From assembly GCA_009746045.1 (NCBI GenBank), contig RPFO01000072.1:2709971-2773970 (forward strand): a stretch of DNA of 64,000 nucleotides, written 5' to 3'. Each line of letters opens with the position of its first letter. The stretch's first letter is position 1. The notes beneath the pieces were generated by a model. That model was not told the origin of the DNA, did not search any database, and was given only the letters and a program-made list of their open reading frames with translations. Of this stretch, positions 1 through 9,900 are shown in pieces. This DNA is from Mesostigma viride (lineage: Eukaryota; Streptophyta; Mesostigmatophyceae; Mesostigmatales; Mesostigmataceae). The translations under genes and the position numbers were made by a program.

Positions 1-945
1 TCTTTGAAGGTGCGGGCCTTGCGGCGTCTAACATCACTGGGCCCGGCCGCTGGGCAGCGATGTCCTTCACCGCCTGGGCGGTGAGGCCTGTGGTGTCCTG
101 CGGGCACTCAATGGCGATGGCGCTGTCGTGGATGCGCTTGCGGCGATGTCGAGGAGCTGGGCCTTGATGTCGGCGGTGGAGGCGGAGGTGGCAGTGGAAA
201 GGTGAGGGAGCTCAGTAGCCATGCAGCGTGCCCCCCATTGCTGCCACATCTGCAAGCAAGGGGGGTCCGGCCGTGCTGCTGGAGGGCTTTCGTAAGGATG
301 GAACGGAGTGTGGGTGCAGAGATGGATGGAGCCCAGATCTCGCCAGCAGCTAGAGCGCATGAGAAGGGAGTTGAGAATGGTGTGCTGGAGTGGGGGGCGG
401 GCTTGCCCGAACAGAATTAAGTCGCGGCGCATGTTGGTGCCGTCGGGGTGGATGAGGCGGTTGATGTCGTGGAGATGGAGGCCCAGGTCATAAAGGGGGG
501 CGTAGTAAGTAAGTAAGTACTTGCGTGTCATGCGCAAAGGCATGCCACGGAGTACTATGCTAATCTCATTAGAAAAATAATTACACAAAAGTTTAAACAA
601 ATATCGTCTGCATCATCCCCCAACCGTTAAGCACTAGATGGGCGTAGCCGGTCCCCAAAGAAGAGGAAATGCATGGCAGTTGCCGGTCCAGTCGTGATCG
701 TCAACCTTGGTTGGGGCCAGAAGCGCGGTTCAGCTGGGCGTGGTTCTGCTGGGCGACTGCGTTTAGGATCTGGCGATGCCAAGGGCGAGGCCGCAGGAGC
801 CGAGTGCACTACTAACGCTTGAGTAGTGGTCTCGCTGCCTGGCAGGCCATGCAGGCGGAATTACAGCCGAAGCTGCAGGCGAATTTTCTTGGCTCATGCA
901 TCGCGCACAGATTCGCGCACAGATTCCACGTTAATGCATGGTTCC
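1..945 (-). pseudogene. Decayed antisense copy of a LINE-type ORF1, running off the left edge
   Basis: Read on the minus strand, this stretch reproduces segments of the intact ORF1 at 1095-2441 in the same order. Examples are a Ser-Pro-Asp-Pro-Lys-Arg segment near 740-800, a LYDL.LHL.D..RLI segment near 440-500, an LQHTILNSLL segment near 350-390 and ADIKAQLLD near 150-190. The copy contains stops and frameshifts and is split by a 134-bp insertion at 506-639. It lies head to head with the intact copy, its decayed start being near 910-945. It is a dead retroelement fragment rather than a host gene. The 177-codon open stretch at 67-600 is part of this relic joined to the insertion. Confidence 0.75.
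506..639 (-). mobile_element. 134-bp SINE-like insertion with 8-bp target-site duplication
   Basis: GGGCGTAG occurs immediately before (498-505) and after (640-647) this segment. Removing the segment plus one duplicate restores alignment of the surrounding ORF1 relic with the intact ORF1, so this is an insertion. On the minus strand it starts ATCTAGTGC and ends in a tetranucleotide tail (ACTTACTTACTTA). Relatives lie on the minus strand at about 59271-59600 and, 3' end only, on the plus strand at about 60840-60895. They share the segments ACTCCGTGGCATGC and ATGCGCATGACA just before the tail. No ORF. Short size, a terminal tetranucleotide tail and a target duplication fit a non-autonomous element moved by a LINE. 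Confidence 0.7.
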
Positions 946-954
946 ACGAGCCAC

Positions 955-1093
955 GAGCCACGAGGTAGCCATGGCTGACGGCGGAGCTCATAACTTTCAC
1001 GTTTGAGCACCGAATTCAGCTGTGAATATCACTATCGCTTCGTCTCTCTAAGACGCACATGCTGATATAATTTTCCGAATCTAACACGCAATA
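955..1093. repeat. Left arm of a long inverted repeat (5' leader of the ORF1 element)
   Basis: The reverse complement of this stretch matches about 3179-3310 closely, including GCGTCTTAGA, GACGAAGCGAT, GTGATATTCAC, AACGTGAAAGTTATGAGCTC and GCCATGGCTACCTC. The left arm abuts the ATG of the intact ORF1, so it probably serves as that element's 5' leader. The right arm is inside a separate inverted-repeat element. Confidence 0.75.
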
Positions 1094-1094
1094 T

Positions 1095-2441
1095 ATGACG
1101 AGCAAACGTCCTTTGACGCAACGCAGTTTGGCGGATGCGCTCGCCCATGAAAATGCGGCAGCTGCGGCTGCAGCTTCGCCATCAGGTCCGGTAGACAGCG
1201 GTGACACTAGTCGTGCACTGGTGGCCACCCAGCAACCTCCCGGGCTTAATGCCTCGCCATCGGCATCGCCTGACCCGAAACGCACCCGCCCAGCCGACAA
1301 AACAGGATGGTCCCGCCCCTCGGAACCGCGCTTTCGGCCCCACCCTTTCAAGGTCGATGATCACGACTGGAACAACCTGTCTCCTTACGATGCTATGGAC
1401 TGCATCTTCTACGGGGACTACGCCTCGCTTTACGACCTGTGCCTCCATCTTTACGACCAAGGTCGCCTCATCGGCAGCAACGGCTGCCGCTGGCAAACCC
1501 ACGGCGCCCTGCTTGGCTGCCCCCGCCCCCAGCTCCAGCACACCATCCTCAACTCCCTTCTCGAGCGCTCTGACGACGAGATCTGGGCTCCATCCATCTC
1601 CGCCCCCACCCTCCGTTCCATCCTCACGGAAGCCTTTCAGCAGCACGTGACCCCCCTTGCTGCTGACGTCGCAGCAATGGGTGGCACGCTGGCTGCTGAA
1701 CTTCCTCACATTTCCGCCGCTGCCGCCTCCACCTCCACTGCCATTTCCGCCTCCACTGCCGACATCAAAGCCCAGCTCCTCGACCTCGACCAACGCCTTC
1801 AAGCCACCGCCAACGCCCTTGAGAGCTTGCATGACACCGCCGGCCTCACCGCCCAGGCGGTGAAGGACATCGCCGCCCAGCCGGCGTCTGCTGGCCCGGC
1901 CGGCGATGCTCCCTCCACCTGGGCGGACTTGCTTAAGCAGCACACCACCTCCACCACCTCCACCATCTCGGCACAACTCAAGCAACAAGCCCTCGACCTT
2001 CGCGAGGAAACCGACATCGCCCGGCGCAGCCACAATGTCATCGTCAAGCACTTCGACCAGCCGGCAGGTGAGACCTCCACGACCCTTCTTGAGGCATTTA
2101 AGCGCGACATTCTTGCCCCCATGCTACTCACTGGTGAGCTGGACATGTCGGCTGTCCGCCTCCCCCGCGCGCGGGGGAAGGCTGGCCCGGCACCCGTGCT
2201 CCTCACCTTTAAGTACATGGCGGACAAGCTGTCGTTCCTTAAATGCCGCAAGAAGCTCTCGAGGACTCGCTTCACGCTGGACGACGACTTGACCCTGGCC
2301 CAGCAACAGCGGCGACGCGAGCTATGGCCGGCCTACCTTCAGCTCCGGCACAGCGCAGGGGGGAAGCCGGTATACTGGAGGGGGGCGGTCATCCACGTTG
2401 ACCACAAGCCCTGGCAGCCCCCTCCTGCCACCCCAGACTAG
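1095..2441 (+). CDS. LINE-type ORF1 (RNA-binding, gag-like) protein, 448 aa
   Basis: An intact reading frame from ATG at 1095 to TAG at 2439-2441. The N-terminus is Ala/Ser/Pro-rich. Residues about 200-260 look like a heptad-rich helical segment. Around residue 315 is RRSHNVIVKHF, resembling the RNP2 strand of the RRM-like domain of L1 ORF1 proteins. The C-terminus (about residues 355-440) has LPRARGK, PVLLTFKYMADKLSFL, LDDDLTLAQQQRRRELWP and a final VYWRGAVIHVD strand, the layout of the ORF1p C-terminal domain, which binds RNA and works as a nucleic-acid chaperone. No reverse transcriptase ORF follows: only about 440 bp of 3' sequence and a pentanucleotide tail lie downstream, so this copy lacks ORF2. 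An antisense relic lies head to head on its left. The family assignment rests on motif layout; the exact clade is not determined. Confidence 0.7.
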   Translation: MTSKRPLTQRSLADALAHENAAAAAAASPSGPVDSGDTSRALVATQQPPGLNASPSASPDPKRTRPADKTGWSRPSEPRFRPHPFKVDDHDWNNLSPYDAMDCIFYGDYASLYDLCLHLYDQGRLIGSNGCRWQTHGALLGCPRPQLQHTILNSLLERSDDEIWAPSISAPTLRSILTEAFQQHVTPLAADVAAMGGTLAAELPHISAAAASTSTAISASTADIKAQLLDLDQRLQATANALESLHDTAGLTAQAVKDIAAQPASAGPAGDAPSTWADLLKQHTTSTTSTISAQLKQQALDLREETDIARRSHNVIVKHFDQPAGETSTTLLEAFKRDILAPMLLTGELDMSAVRLPRARGKAGPAPVLLTFKYMADKLSFLKCRKKLSRTRFTLDDDLTLAQQQRRRELWPAYLQLRHSAGGKPVYWRGAVIHVDHKPWQPPPATPD

Positions 2442-2885
2442 GGAATTCATACCAGTAGTGTAGATTAGTCAGGCTTAGCCTAGCATGTGGCCCACGCGCA
2501 TGTGCGCCCATAATGGCCCCCATGGATGTTGTCTACAGGATTTAGCCAAGCCCTGCCTATAACGGGACCCCCATGGATGTTGCATTAAGAATTTCGCCAT
2601 TCTATGCCATGCAGAGAGATGCTCTCTGTAGAGAAGCCATGTCCTAGCTCTTGTATAGCCATGATGATCTTCCCCACCTATGACAGGCTCCCCTTCGCTG
2701 GGTGTTGCCTGAAACTCTGGGTGGTGCAGGTGCCCTAGTGCACCTAGAGCAAGTGTTGTTTACATTCCCACCCTTGCAGGAAGTAGCTTAGAATGTATGA
2801 TAGGCCATATGCCCCTTCTCTGGGCTATGTGCTACATATACTCCCAACGGAGTTATGTTACAATTCAATTCAATTCAATTCAATG
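2442..2885 (+). mobile_element. 3' untranslated region and (CAATT)n tail of the ORF1 element
   Basis: Non-coding. A 15-16 bp phrase, CCCCCATGGATGTTG, occurs twice about 55 bp apart (near 2515 and 2570). The end is marked by a run of ATTCA/CAATT units at about 2855-2884, the simple tail expected where a LINE 3' end was primed. A related 3' end (sharing CATATGCCCCTTCTC) lies on the minus strand at the right edge of the window, about 63733-64000. That supports 2442-2885 being a mobile 3' end rather than unique sequence. Confidence 0.65.
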
Positions 2886-3144
2886 CATCGCGCAGCCGCC
2901 AGGCTGCGTTGCGTAGTCGAGCGTGTGCTTGTCATATAATATTGAAACACACGCCCTGATCAAGCATGCTGTTTCCGGCCCCGCCGTCTAGGTCATCTAG
3001 TCGCTCTACACGTAAGCCAGCCATAATTTCAATGCACAAGGCTACACATTTCCATCACCATTCATTTTCATCATCCTGAACGACTCGAACACGCGGACAA
3101 GATAACGGCAGGCTCGAGCTACCATGGTCCGGATATATTCTCCC

Positions 3145-3377
3145 GATTTCTGGCCTGCGCTGGTTGTCTCCTTCGAAATTGCGTTCGAGTTTCGGGAAAA
3201 TATATCAGCGTGTGCGTCTTAGAAAGACGAAGCGATTGTGATATTCACAGCCTAATTTGGTGCCCAAACGTGAAAGTTATGAGCTCCGCCGTCAGCCATG
3301 GCTACCTCATGGCTCTCTGCATTCTAGAGGCTGGATTTGCAAGATATCAATGAGACAACCAGCGCAGGCTAGAAATC
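3145..3377. mobile_element. 233-bp MITE-like element with 26-bp terminal inverted repeats
   Basis: The 26 bp at 3145-3170 (starting GATTTC, containing CCTGCGCTGGTTGTCTC) are the reverse complement of 3352-3377 with one mismatch. The interior, 3179-3310, is an inverted copy of the leader at 955-1093. There is no ORF of note. I found no convincing target-site duplication, so the element class is open. It could be a MITE or a fold-back derivative that captured the leader. Confidence 0.55.
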
Positions 3378-3996
3378 TAGACAATTTGATGAATGGTGTA
3401 CAAAATCGCCATCATGCATATTAGGATTGACTTGTGAAATCTCTTATGCCCATGAATTATTGGAAAATGGCAGCAAGTCAACTGGATTGCTGTTCCTGCT
3501 ACGTGGTAAGAGGTCTGGATTGTGAAAATGTTCTGAGCTTACACCACTTGGGGTGAGTGCTTGCTGCAGAAGTCCGGGCTTCCAAAACCAGAACAATGTT
3601 TGCCTAACAAGACTAAAAAACGGAGAGTGTCTAATGCCTGAGGGCATCCATGTCCGCGATTGAAAGCCTCACGCCTGCTGTGGGTCAGAGAGCACGATTA
3701 GTGATATCGGTTGTGTCAATGTGATAAAGGCCTTCTACGCCGCTGCTAACTAACAACTAACTACCCACGTGAGACATGGGTGAACCCTTCACTGAAGCTG
3801 CTGATTGTTGGCTCCATTCAGCTGTTCTATACCAGTCGCGCTGAATTCCACCTCAACCTAACCACGGCAAGTACCACTGCCATTTCAAATCACTTCAGCC
3901 CAAAATCTGGATCCAGCCGCCACAAAAAAAGCACCGCCCCTGGAGCCTGAAAAAACATACGCGAATCATGTACACTATGCCGTTAACCCACTTGTC
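3378..3996. other. Intergenic sequence, no recognised gene
   Basis: This lies between the left retroelement island and the 3' end of the protease gene. Only short unsupported open stretches are present (for example 3444-3647 minus). Base composition is less GC-rich than the flanking exons. The 2886-3144 stretch to its left is likewise featureless. Confidence 0.6.
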
Positions 3997-4001
3997 TTAC
4001 A
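3997..4001 (-). terminator. Poly(A) signal TGTAA of the protease gene
   Basis: TTACA on the plus strand gives TGTAA on the minus strand, about 80 nt past the protease stop codon. UGUAA is the usual volvocine polyadenylation signal. It is the first such pentamer I see downstream of the stop. Confidence 0.55.
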
Positions 4002-4079
4002 ACACCATCTCATCCTTAATCCTCATCCGCCTTCTACCCCATCGTTAACCCCGTGTAAACCCGATGCATCAGGGGTCCC

Positions 4080-6952
4080 TTATCCCCGCCCCGACCGCCG
4101 GTTGTCACGTGTATCCCGTGCGTCCCTCTTGCGATTATCCCGCGACCGGCTGCTGCCGCCGCTACGGCTGCGCGGGTCATCCGCTCGGCGCGAAGACGCC
4201 CGCGAGGACGAAGGCGAGGAGGACTTGGACGAAGAGGAAGAGGACTTGGAAGAAGAAGCTGAGGATCGACCCGACGGCGGCGATCGGCGGTCGTCACCAT
4301 GCGCAGGCTGATCGCCGCGGGACCGGGGCGAAGGCACGGGGACAGCTGGTGCCGGCGAGAAGTCTGGGACGCCTGCACCCTGTGGGTACCCCTCCGCACC
4401 CGCCCGCTGCTGCTGGGGGCTCGCCACGTGGCGGAGCAATGAGTCCACTCCGTAGCCCACGGGGGCGGTCTGCCTCCCGCTGGACTTATACGATTCCGAG
4501 ACCTCCCTGGTAGAGCTCGCGCCGCCTGCCCGCAGCGAGGCGGTGGCGGCGGCAGCCGCGCTGGCTGCTGCTGCTGCGGCTTCTGCTGCCGCCGCGGCGG
4601 CCGCGGCAGCGGCCTTCGCGGCCGCAGCCTTTGCGCGGGACCCGGCGCGGACATCGGCGGCGACCGACGCGGCCATTGAGGTGGGGGAGGGCCGGCCGGC
4701 CCCACTGGCTCGTTGGGCACGCTCAGCGGCCGCCGCGGCTTGCTCCTGGAGCCGTTTGGCGCGCTCCTCGTGACGCGCTTGACGCTCCTGGGGGTGGGGT
4801 GGGTGGGTTCAGGCCAACGGTCGTGGGTCAATGGGGTCATGTGGACGGTTGTGGGGTCAGATGGTGAGTCCGATGGTGGTCGTGTGTAAAGCCGTGTGTG
4901 AGGTGGGGTGACATGGTGGGTCATGTGGTGGGCCGCATCTACCGCGACAGGCTAGGGGCTGGGCCGAGAAGTGGGCATGCATACACGATATGGTGAGATG
5001 GGATGATGGGGGATGGCTTGCTATGAAGGCGGTGACAAGGTTGTTAGCAGAGGTTGGAGACATGGCCATGTGAGGTTCCCACAATGAAGGAAGCGCGGGG
5101 GGCACGCGGTGAGGGGGGGGAAGAAGGGAGGACCCTGGGGGATCTCGACCGTGGCGGGGCCTTACGATAGTTTCGACATTTTGGTTTCCAAGCATGAGGC
5201 ATGGTAGCCATGGGGCAAAGCAAGGCGAGAAAAATGGGGCGAGGAACCCATTCTTCAGAAACCGAGGCCAACGGCGAGAGCTCACCAGTGCCCGCTGCTC
5301 CTGCTGCTCCCTCCGCACCCTCATCGCCGCTACATAGTCCGGCACCGCGCTGACATCACCAGCACCGCCCTGGGCCACGACCTCCACCTCCGCTGGCGCG
5401 TCCACCGAAGGGCCCGCCATGTGGTCAGCCGCAGGGCTTCCTTCCGCCCCCGCATTGGACCCCACGCCGCCGGCATCCCCACCGTCCACCGCCGTGATGT
5501 CGGCAAACAGCGCAGAGCCTCCATCCGTGTGACTGGGAGGGCTGGCTCCCTCGCCGGACATGCCCACCTGGTCCCCCATGGAACCATCCAGTGCAGGCCC
5601 CCCTGCCTGGTCCTGGCCCTCCGCCTGCCCCTGCGCCTTGGTGTGAGCTTGAGCTGGTTGCTGATCCAATGACAACGATGCCAGAGAATGCCCCTGTGCA
5701 GGCTCCTGCGGTCCCGGTGGACCTAGAGACAATGTCCTCGCGTCCGCGTGCGCCGAGGGCAGGTCTTGCCCCTGCGCCTGCGCCTGCGCTCGCGACGAGG
5801 CAGACTTTGGCTTCCCCTTGCTTGAGTTCCTCTCGGACCAGGCGAGGAAATCTTGCTGCTGCTGTGCGCGCCGCTTGGCACGCTCCTGCACTCGCGCCTC
5901 CCTGTCCCGTAGCTGCTTCGCCCGCTGCTGCGCGGCGACGTCCGCGGCCACCGGGAGCAGCGGGTCCTGCTGGCGCAGGTCCCCAACTTCCTCGACCCCT
6001 TGCCCGGCCAAGGGTGCTGCACCCCGGGAGATCGCCCCCCCTGCTGTGGCAGCCCCACCCCCTTGGGGCCCTGTGATCACGCCCCCCCCCAACAGGCTCT
6101 TGTCGCGCTCCCGTCGCTGATGCTTCTCGAGTAGCTGCAGCCAGTCAAACCGGCCGGGCCCGGCGGCAGGGACCCCCCCAGCAGGTGCTACATCGGCTGC
6201 CGCTGCCACCTGCGAGGCATACTCGGCAGACCCCCCTGCCTGGGAGGAGGGATCCTCGAACGAGGCTGACGCGTCCACTGCCGCCGACCCAGCTCCGCTG
6301 TCTGAATCTGCGAGAGCGGGCACCTGCACGTCCACCATGGCAAACTGCTGGTCAGTCATCGCGGCGACAGTTTCGCTGGCAAACGCTGTGGCAGCGGCGG
6401 CGGCGGCTGTTTCGGGGGATAGACCTAACGCCATATCGCTGGCCGCGCTTCCGTCATAGAGACTGCCACTACTCGAGGCGGCGTCCGCACCTATTTGGGG
6501 TTGCGCGTCTGCCGCTGCGGCCTGAGCATGGCCATTCGCTTCCCCCGCCCACATTTCGTGCGTGGCCCCGACCCCCCCCCCATCCTCGGGGTTCTCCACC
6601 TGCGAGTACGGGCTGTTACCTGGGGCCACCTCCCCGGACCCATCCGCCATGATGTACGTGCCGCGGTTGAGCGCGTACTGCCCTGGGTGGGCCGTCGGGG
6701 CCGCCTGCCCGGAGACCAGCACATCCTCTTGCAGCTTTGTCGGCATCACCGGATCCTGCAGCCCAGGGATGGCGCCATGGCTCAGCTCGGAGGGGGCGTC
6801 GATGGGCACCGGCAGGCCCTTTTTGGCCAGTCGGGCCGCTTGCCCGGCCTCAAACGCGGGCATCTCCTCGCGCCACGCGGAGTGCAGCTCGCGCTCGCAG
6901 TAGGGCCCCGTGTAGCCCGGCAGGCAGTGGCAGGTGAGGTTGTGGCACATGC
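4080..6952 (-). CDS. Protease exons 12-13: EGF-like motif and long low-complexity tail
   Basis: Exon 12 (5286-6952, 1667 nt) starts with a short EGF-like Cys module and continues through Ala/Gly/Gln-rich sequence. An Arg/Glu/Gln-rich helical stretch (AAQQRAKQLRDREARVQER) lies near 5900. Exon 13 (4080-4787) continues the same charged helix (ERQARHEERAKRLQEQ), followed by a long Ala run near 4540-4630, a Ser-rich run, and Arg/Asp-rich RS-like sequence to TAA at 4080-4082. This extension is roughly as long as the protease proper and unlike the C-terminus of animal or trypanosomatid relatives. Continuity across the junction is supported by phase 0 on both sides and the uninterrupted coiled-coil pattern. 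Confidence 0.78.
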
Positions 6953-9900
6953 CTGGAGGCGGGGGGGATGTGTGTGTTGGGGGGATTGGGGGTTTGAGCG
7001 GGAAGGGGGAAGCGACGGACGGGGAATGGGAGGCCATCACTGTCACAAAAAAGTTCTCTTGAAGGCAATGTCAGCATAGGGAAGCGTCGGGGGAACCGAT
7101 ACACATCTCAGGATACGTATCGACTTGAAATCGTGTACCATGTCAAGGGAGATACTGAGGCAGTACATATACAACATAAATATTAGTGTATCTGTTTAGT
7201 AAAGGGAGATACTGAGGCAGTACAAGTACAACATAAACATTAGTAGTGTATATGTTTAGTATCACTTAGACCATGTTTGTCGCTGGGGAGGTCACAGTAC
7301 ACAAACACGTGCTCGCAATCACCCCGACAGAGGCATAGGCCTGCTCAACGGCCGTCATGCTACAGTGACAACCGATCTGTAACCGTCATGCCCACGTTTC
7401 GCTGCCGCCACCATACGCGCCCGTTTGCCCCACCTTAATTGGGATGCCTTCCCTATCTTCATTGGAATGGCTTTCCCCCCCCCTTGACAACCATAAAACG
7501 CTATAGAACGCCTCTGTCCCACATTCATTAATACATTCCCACATTACTCATACAGGCGCCTCCTCCCCACATTCCATATTACCAACCACTTCCCCATCAT
7601 TATTCGACCGCTGTATGCACCTCTGTATGCGACCTCTCTACTTGCGAGCCACCTCGTCATGCACCTTTATTCGAATGTAAGCCAGTTGGTTACGCACCCT
7701 TATTGGAGCAGTCGAACAGGCACGCATTGTCGGGGCAGTACTCATCCGCGACAGGGCACGGCCCAATCGCCGCCGCCTTGAAGTGGTGCCCGGAACCTGA
7801 CGCGTCCACGACCTGGTTGTCCACGCACTTGACCCACAGCGACGACCCGACGTGTACTTCCAGCAACCAGCGGCCATGCACCAGCCTGCAGCGGCGCTCA
7901 AAGCAGCCGGCCCCGAGAGCTGGGTGCTGCCACTTGTCCTTGATCCAGGGCTCGAAGCCGGTGCCAAAGCACCTGCAGTCGAAAGGCACCCAGTTCCAAG
8001 AATATTATCAATGTTGATGTCACCATGGATCTTTCTAACTAAAGTCTCCGTCGAACACACCCTTGCAGTGATTGGGACGACTGAACAAAACAGGGCATCT
8101 AAGTAGAGATTGCACAATCCTTCGCACATCAATAGTTTATCAAGGAAACGATTCTGGGCTGCTTCCGGTGCTGCATTCTGGGTAAGGCCTGGAAGCACCC
8201 TTTTACTTGGGGGAGCGTGGCTGGCAACCGCCAGGCTTGGGGGAGCGTGGCTGGCAACCGCCAGGCTTGGAGAAAAGCCTCCTTCTCTAATACACCCAAC
8301 ACTCATTCAAACACTACTCGTAGTGTAGTTAATTCGTCAACAGTGGTAATTGGCATGCGGTTTCTAGGGTGACAGTTTGCGTGGGTTGAGAACCCACCTT
8401 TTCTTGTTTGCCACACTCTGTGCTAGCTGCGGTGTTTGCTGTTGCTGGCGTTGCGGGGCATCCGCTTATGGGGCCATGGAACCAAGGAGAGGTGGCGGCG
8501 AACGATGATGGACACGCAAACACTACAAAATGAATCATATAATACTGATAAATCTTACCTTCTGCATACCGAGAGATATGCGAAGAAGCCCGCCCCCGGC
8601 ACGTGTACTTGTGGTACTAACATGCATTTGTACTTGTGGTACTAGCATGCGTAGCATCAGGGCTTGTGCGTAGCATCAGGGCTGGTGCGTAGCATCAGGG
8701 CTTATCATCCTTGTCCCTACCATTACAAGGGACCATGCCAGGGAGCCCTTATTGCGAACTAGCAATGAACAGGGACAACGCCACACCGCGAGCTATCCGA
8801 AAGCGCCTGGCCCCGTCACTAGTCTACAGATGAGCCCTTCTGATAACATCACTGGGGTCAACGCTAGTCAGCCCTAACCGCGACTGCCCGAGAAGGCCTG
8901 CCCCCAGCAGTAGAAACGGTACATAGTGATCTTCCCTTCACCCCATTACCAGACAAGAGATTAGCCAGCCCGTACCGCGAGCTGTCCGAGAAGGCCTGCC
9001 CCCAGTACTCTGGGTTACGGTGGTTGTCGCGCTCGTGGTGCGCGCGCCGACCCGGGTTGGTGCATCGATAGTTGGAAAAACGCTTGAGCCGCGTGCATCC
9101 ATCGGTGAGGCATGCGTGGAAGCGGACCTCGGTCGGCGTGCATGGGGCGCAGCCGCCCACCGCCATGCCGTCATAGGTGCAGCCGGTGGGCTGTTTCGTG
9201 TGAGTTGAGGTGTGAGTGTGTGTGTGTGTGTGTGTGTTTGGAAACCAGGCAAATGAGAGGAAAGGGGCCCACTGTAGCAAACTTACCAAACTTACCTTGG
9301 ACTTACAGTAAACTCGGACTCACGGTAAGTGACCCACGGGCAACAAGCAATACGAGGTAGGGAGGAACAGAACGCACCATCGCAAGCTCCTGCCCCTGGT
9401 ACACGCGGTGGACCTTGTTGCTCGAGCAGTACGACCCTTGGAAGACGTCCGGCATCACCGGACCCGAGCACGCGCGCAGCGCAAAGTCGCAGCCAAGCAT
9501 GTGCCCAAACTGGAGGAAGCCCGCGTTGGCGTACACAGGGAGGTACCAGCCCGAGTCCTCGAACGCCGCCAACGTGACCGCGCTCAGAACCTGGTTCTCC
9601 ATCCCCTTGCCGACCATCATCTCGCCAAAGAAGATGCGGCTCTCCCAGTGGGAGTCGGCGGTTCCGATGCCCCCCTGGTGCTCGAGCTCGGCGCCGTTGA
9701 GGGCCGGGCAGCCAAAGTGGGCGCGCGCCGCCGCGGTGACCTGAGCCAGAGGGTACATTATTGTTATTGTTATTTATTTATTTTTTACATGTGGAGTCGG
9801 CAGGAAAGGTCCAGCGAAGACACAGGTCAGAGGGCATGCAAGCGGATTCGAGCGGAAATGAAGGCGGGTGAAAACGAAGGTGCATAAGCTTTGCCTACAC

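Noticed and set aside
1182-2051. 289-codon minus-strand frame
   Set aside because: Antisense shadow of the intact ORF1; Gly-rich complement of its Ala/Ser/Pro codons.
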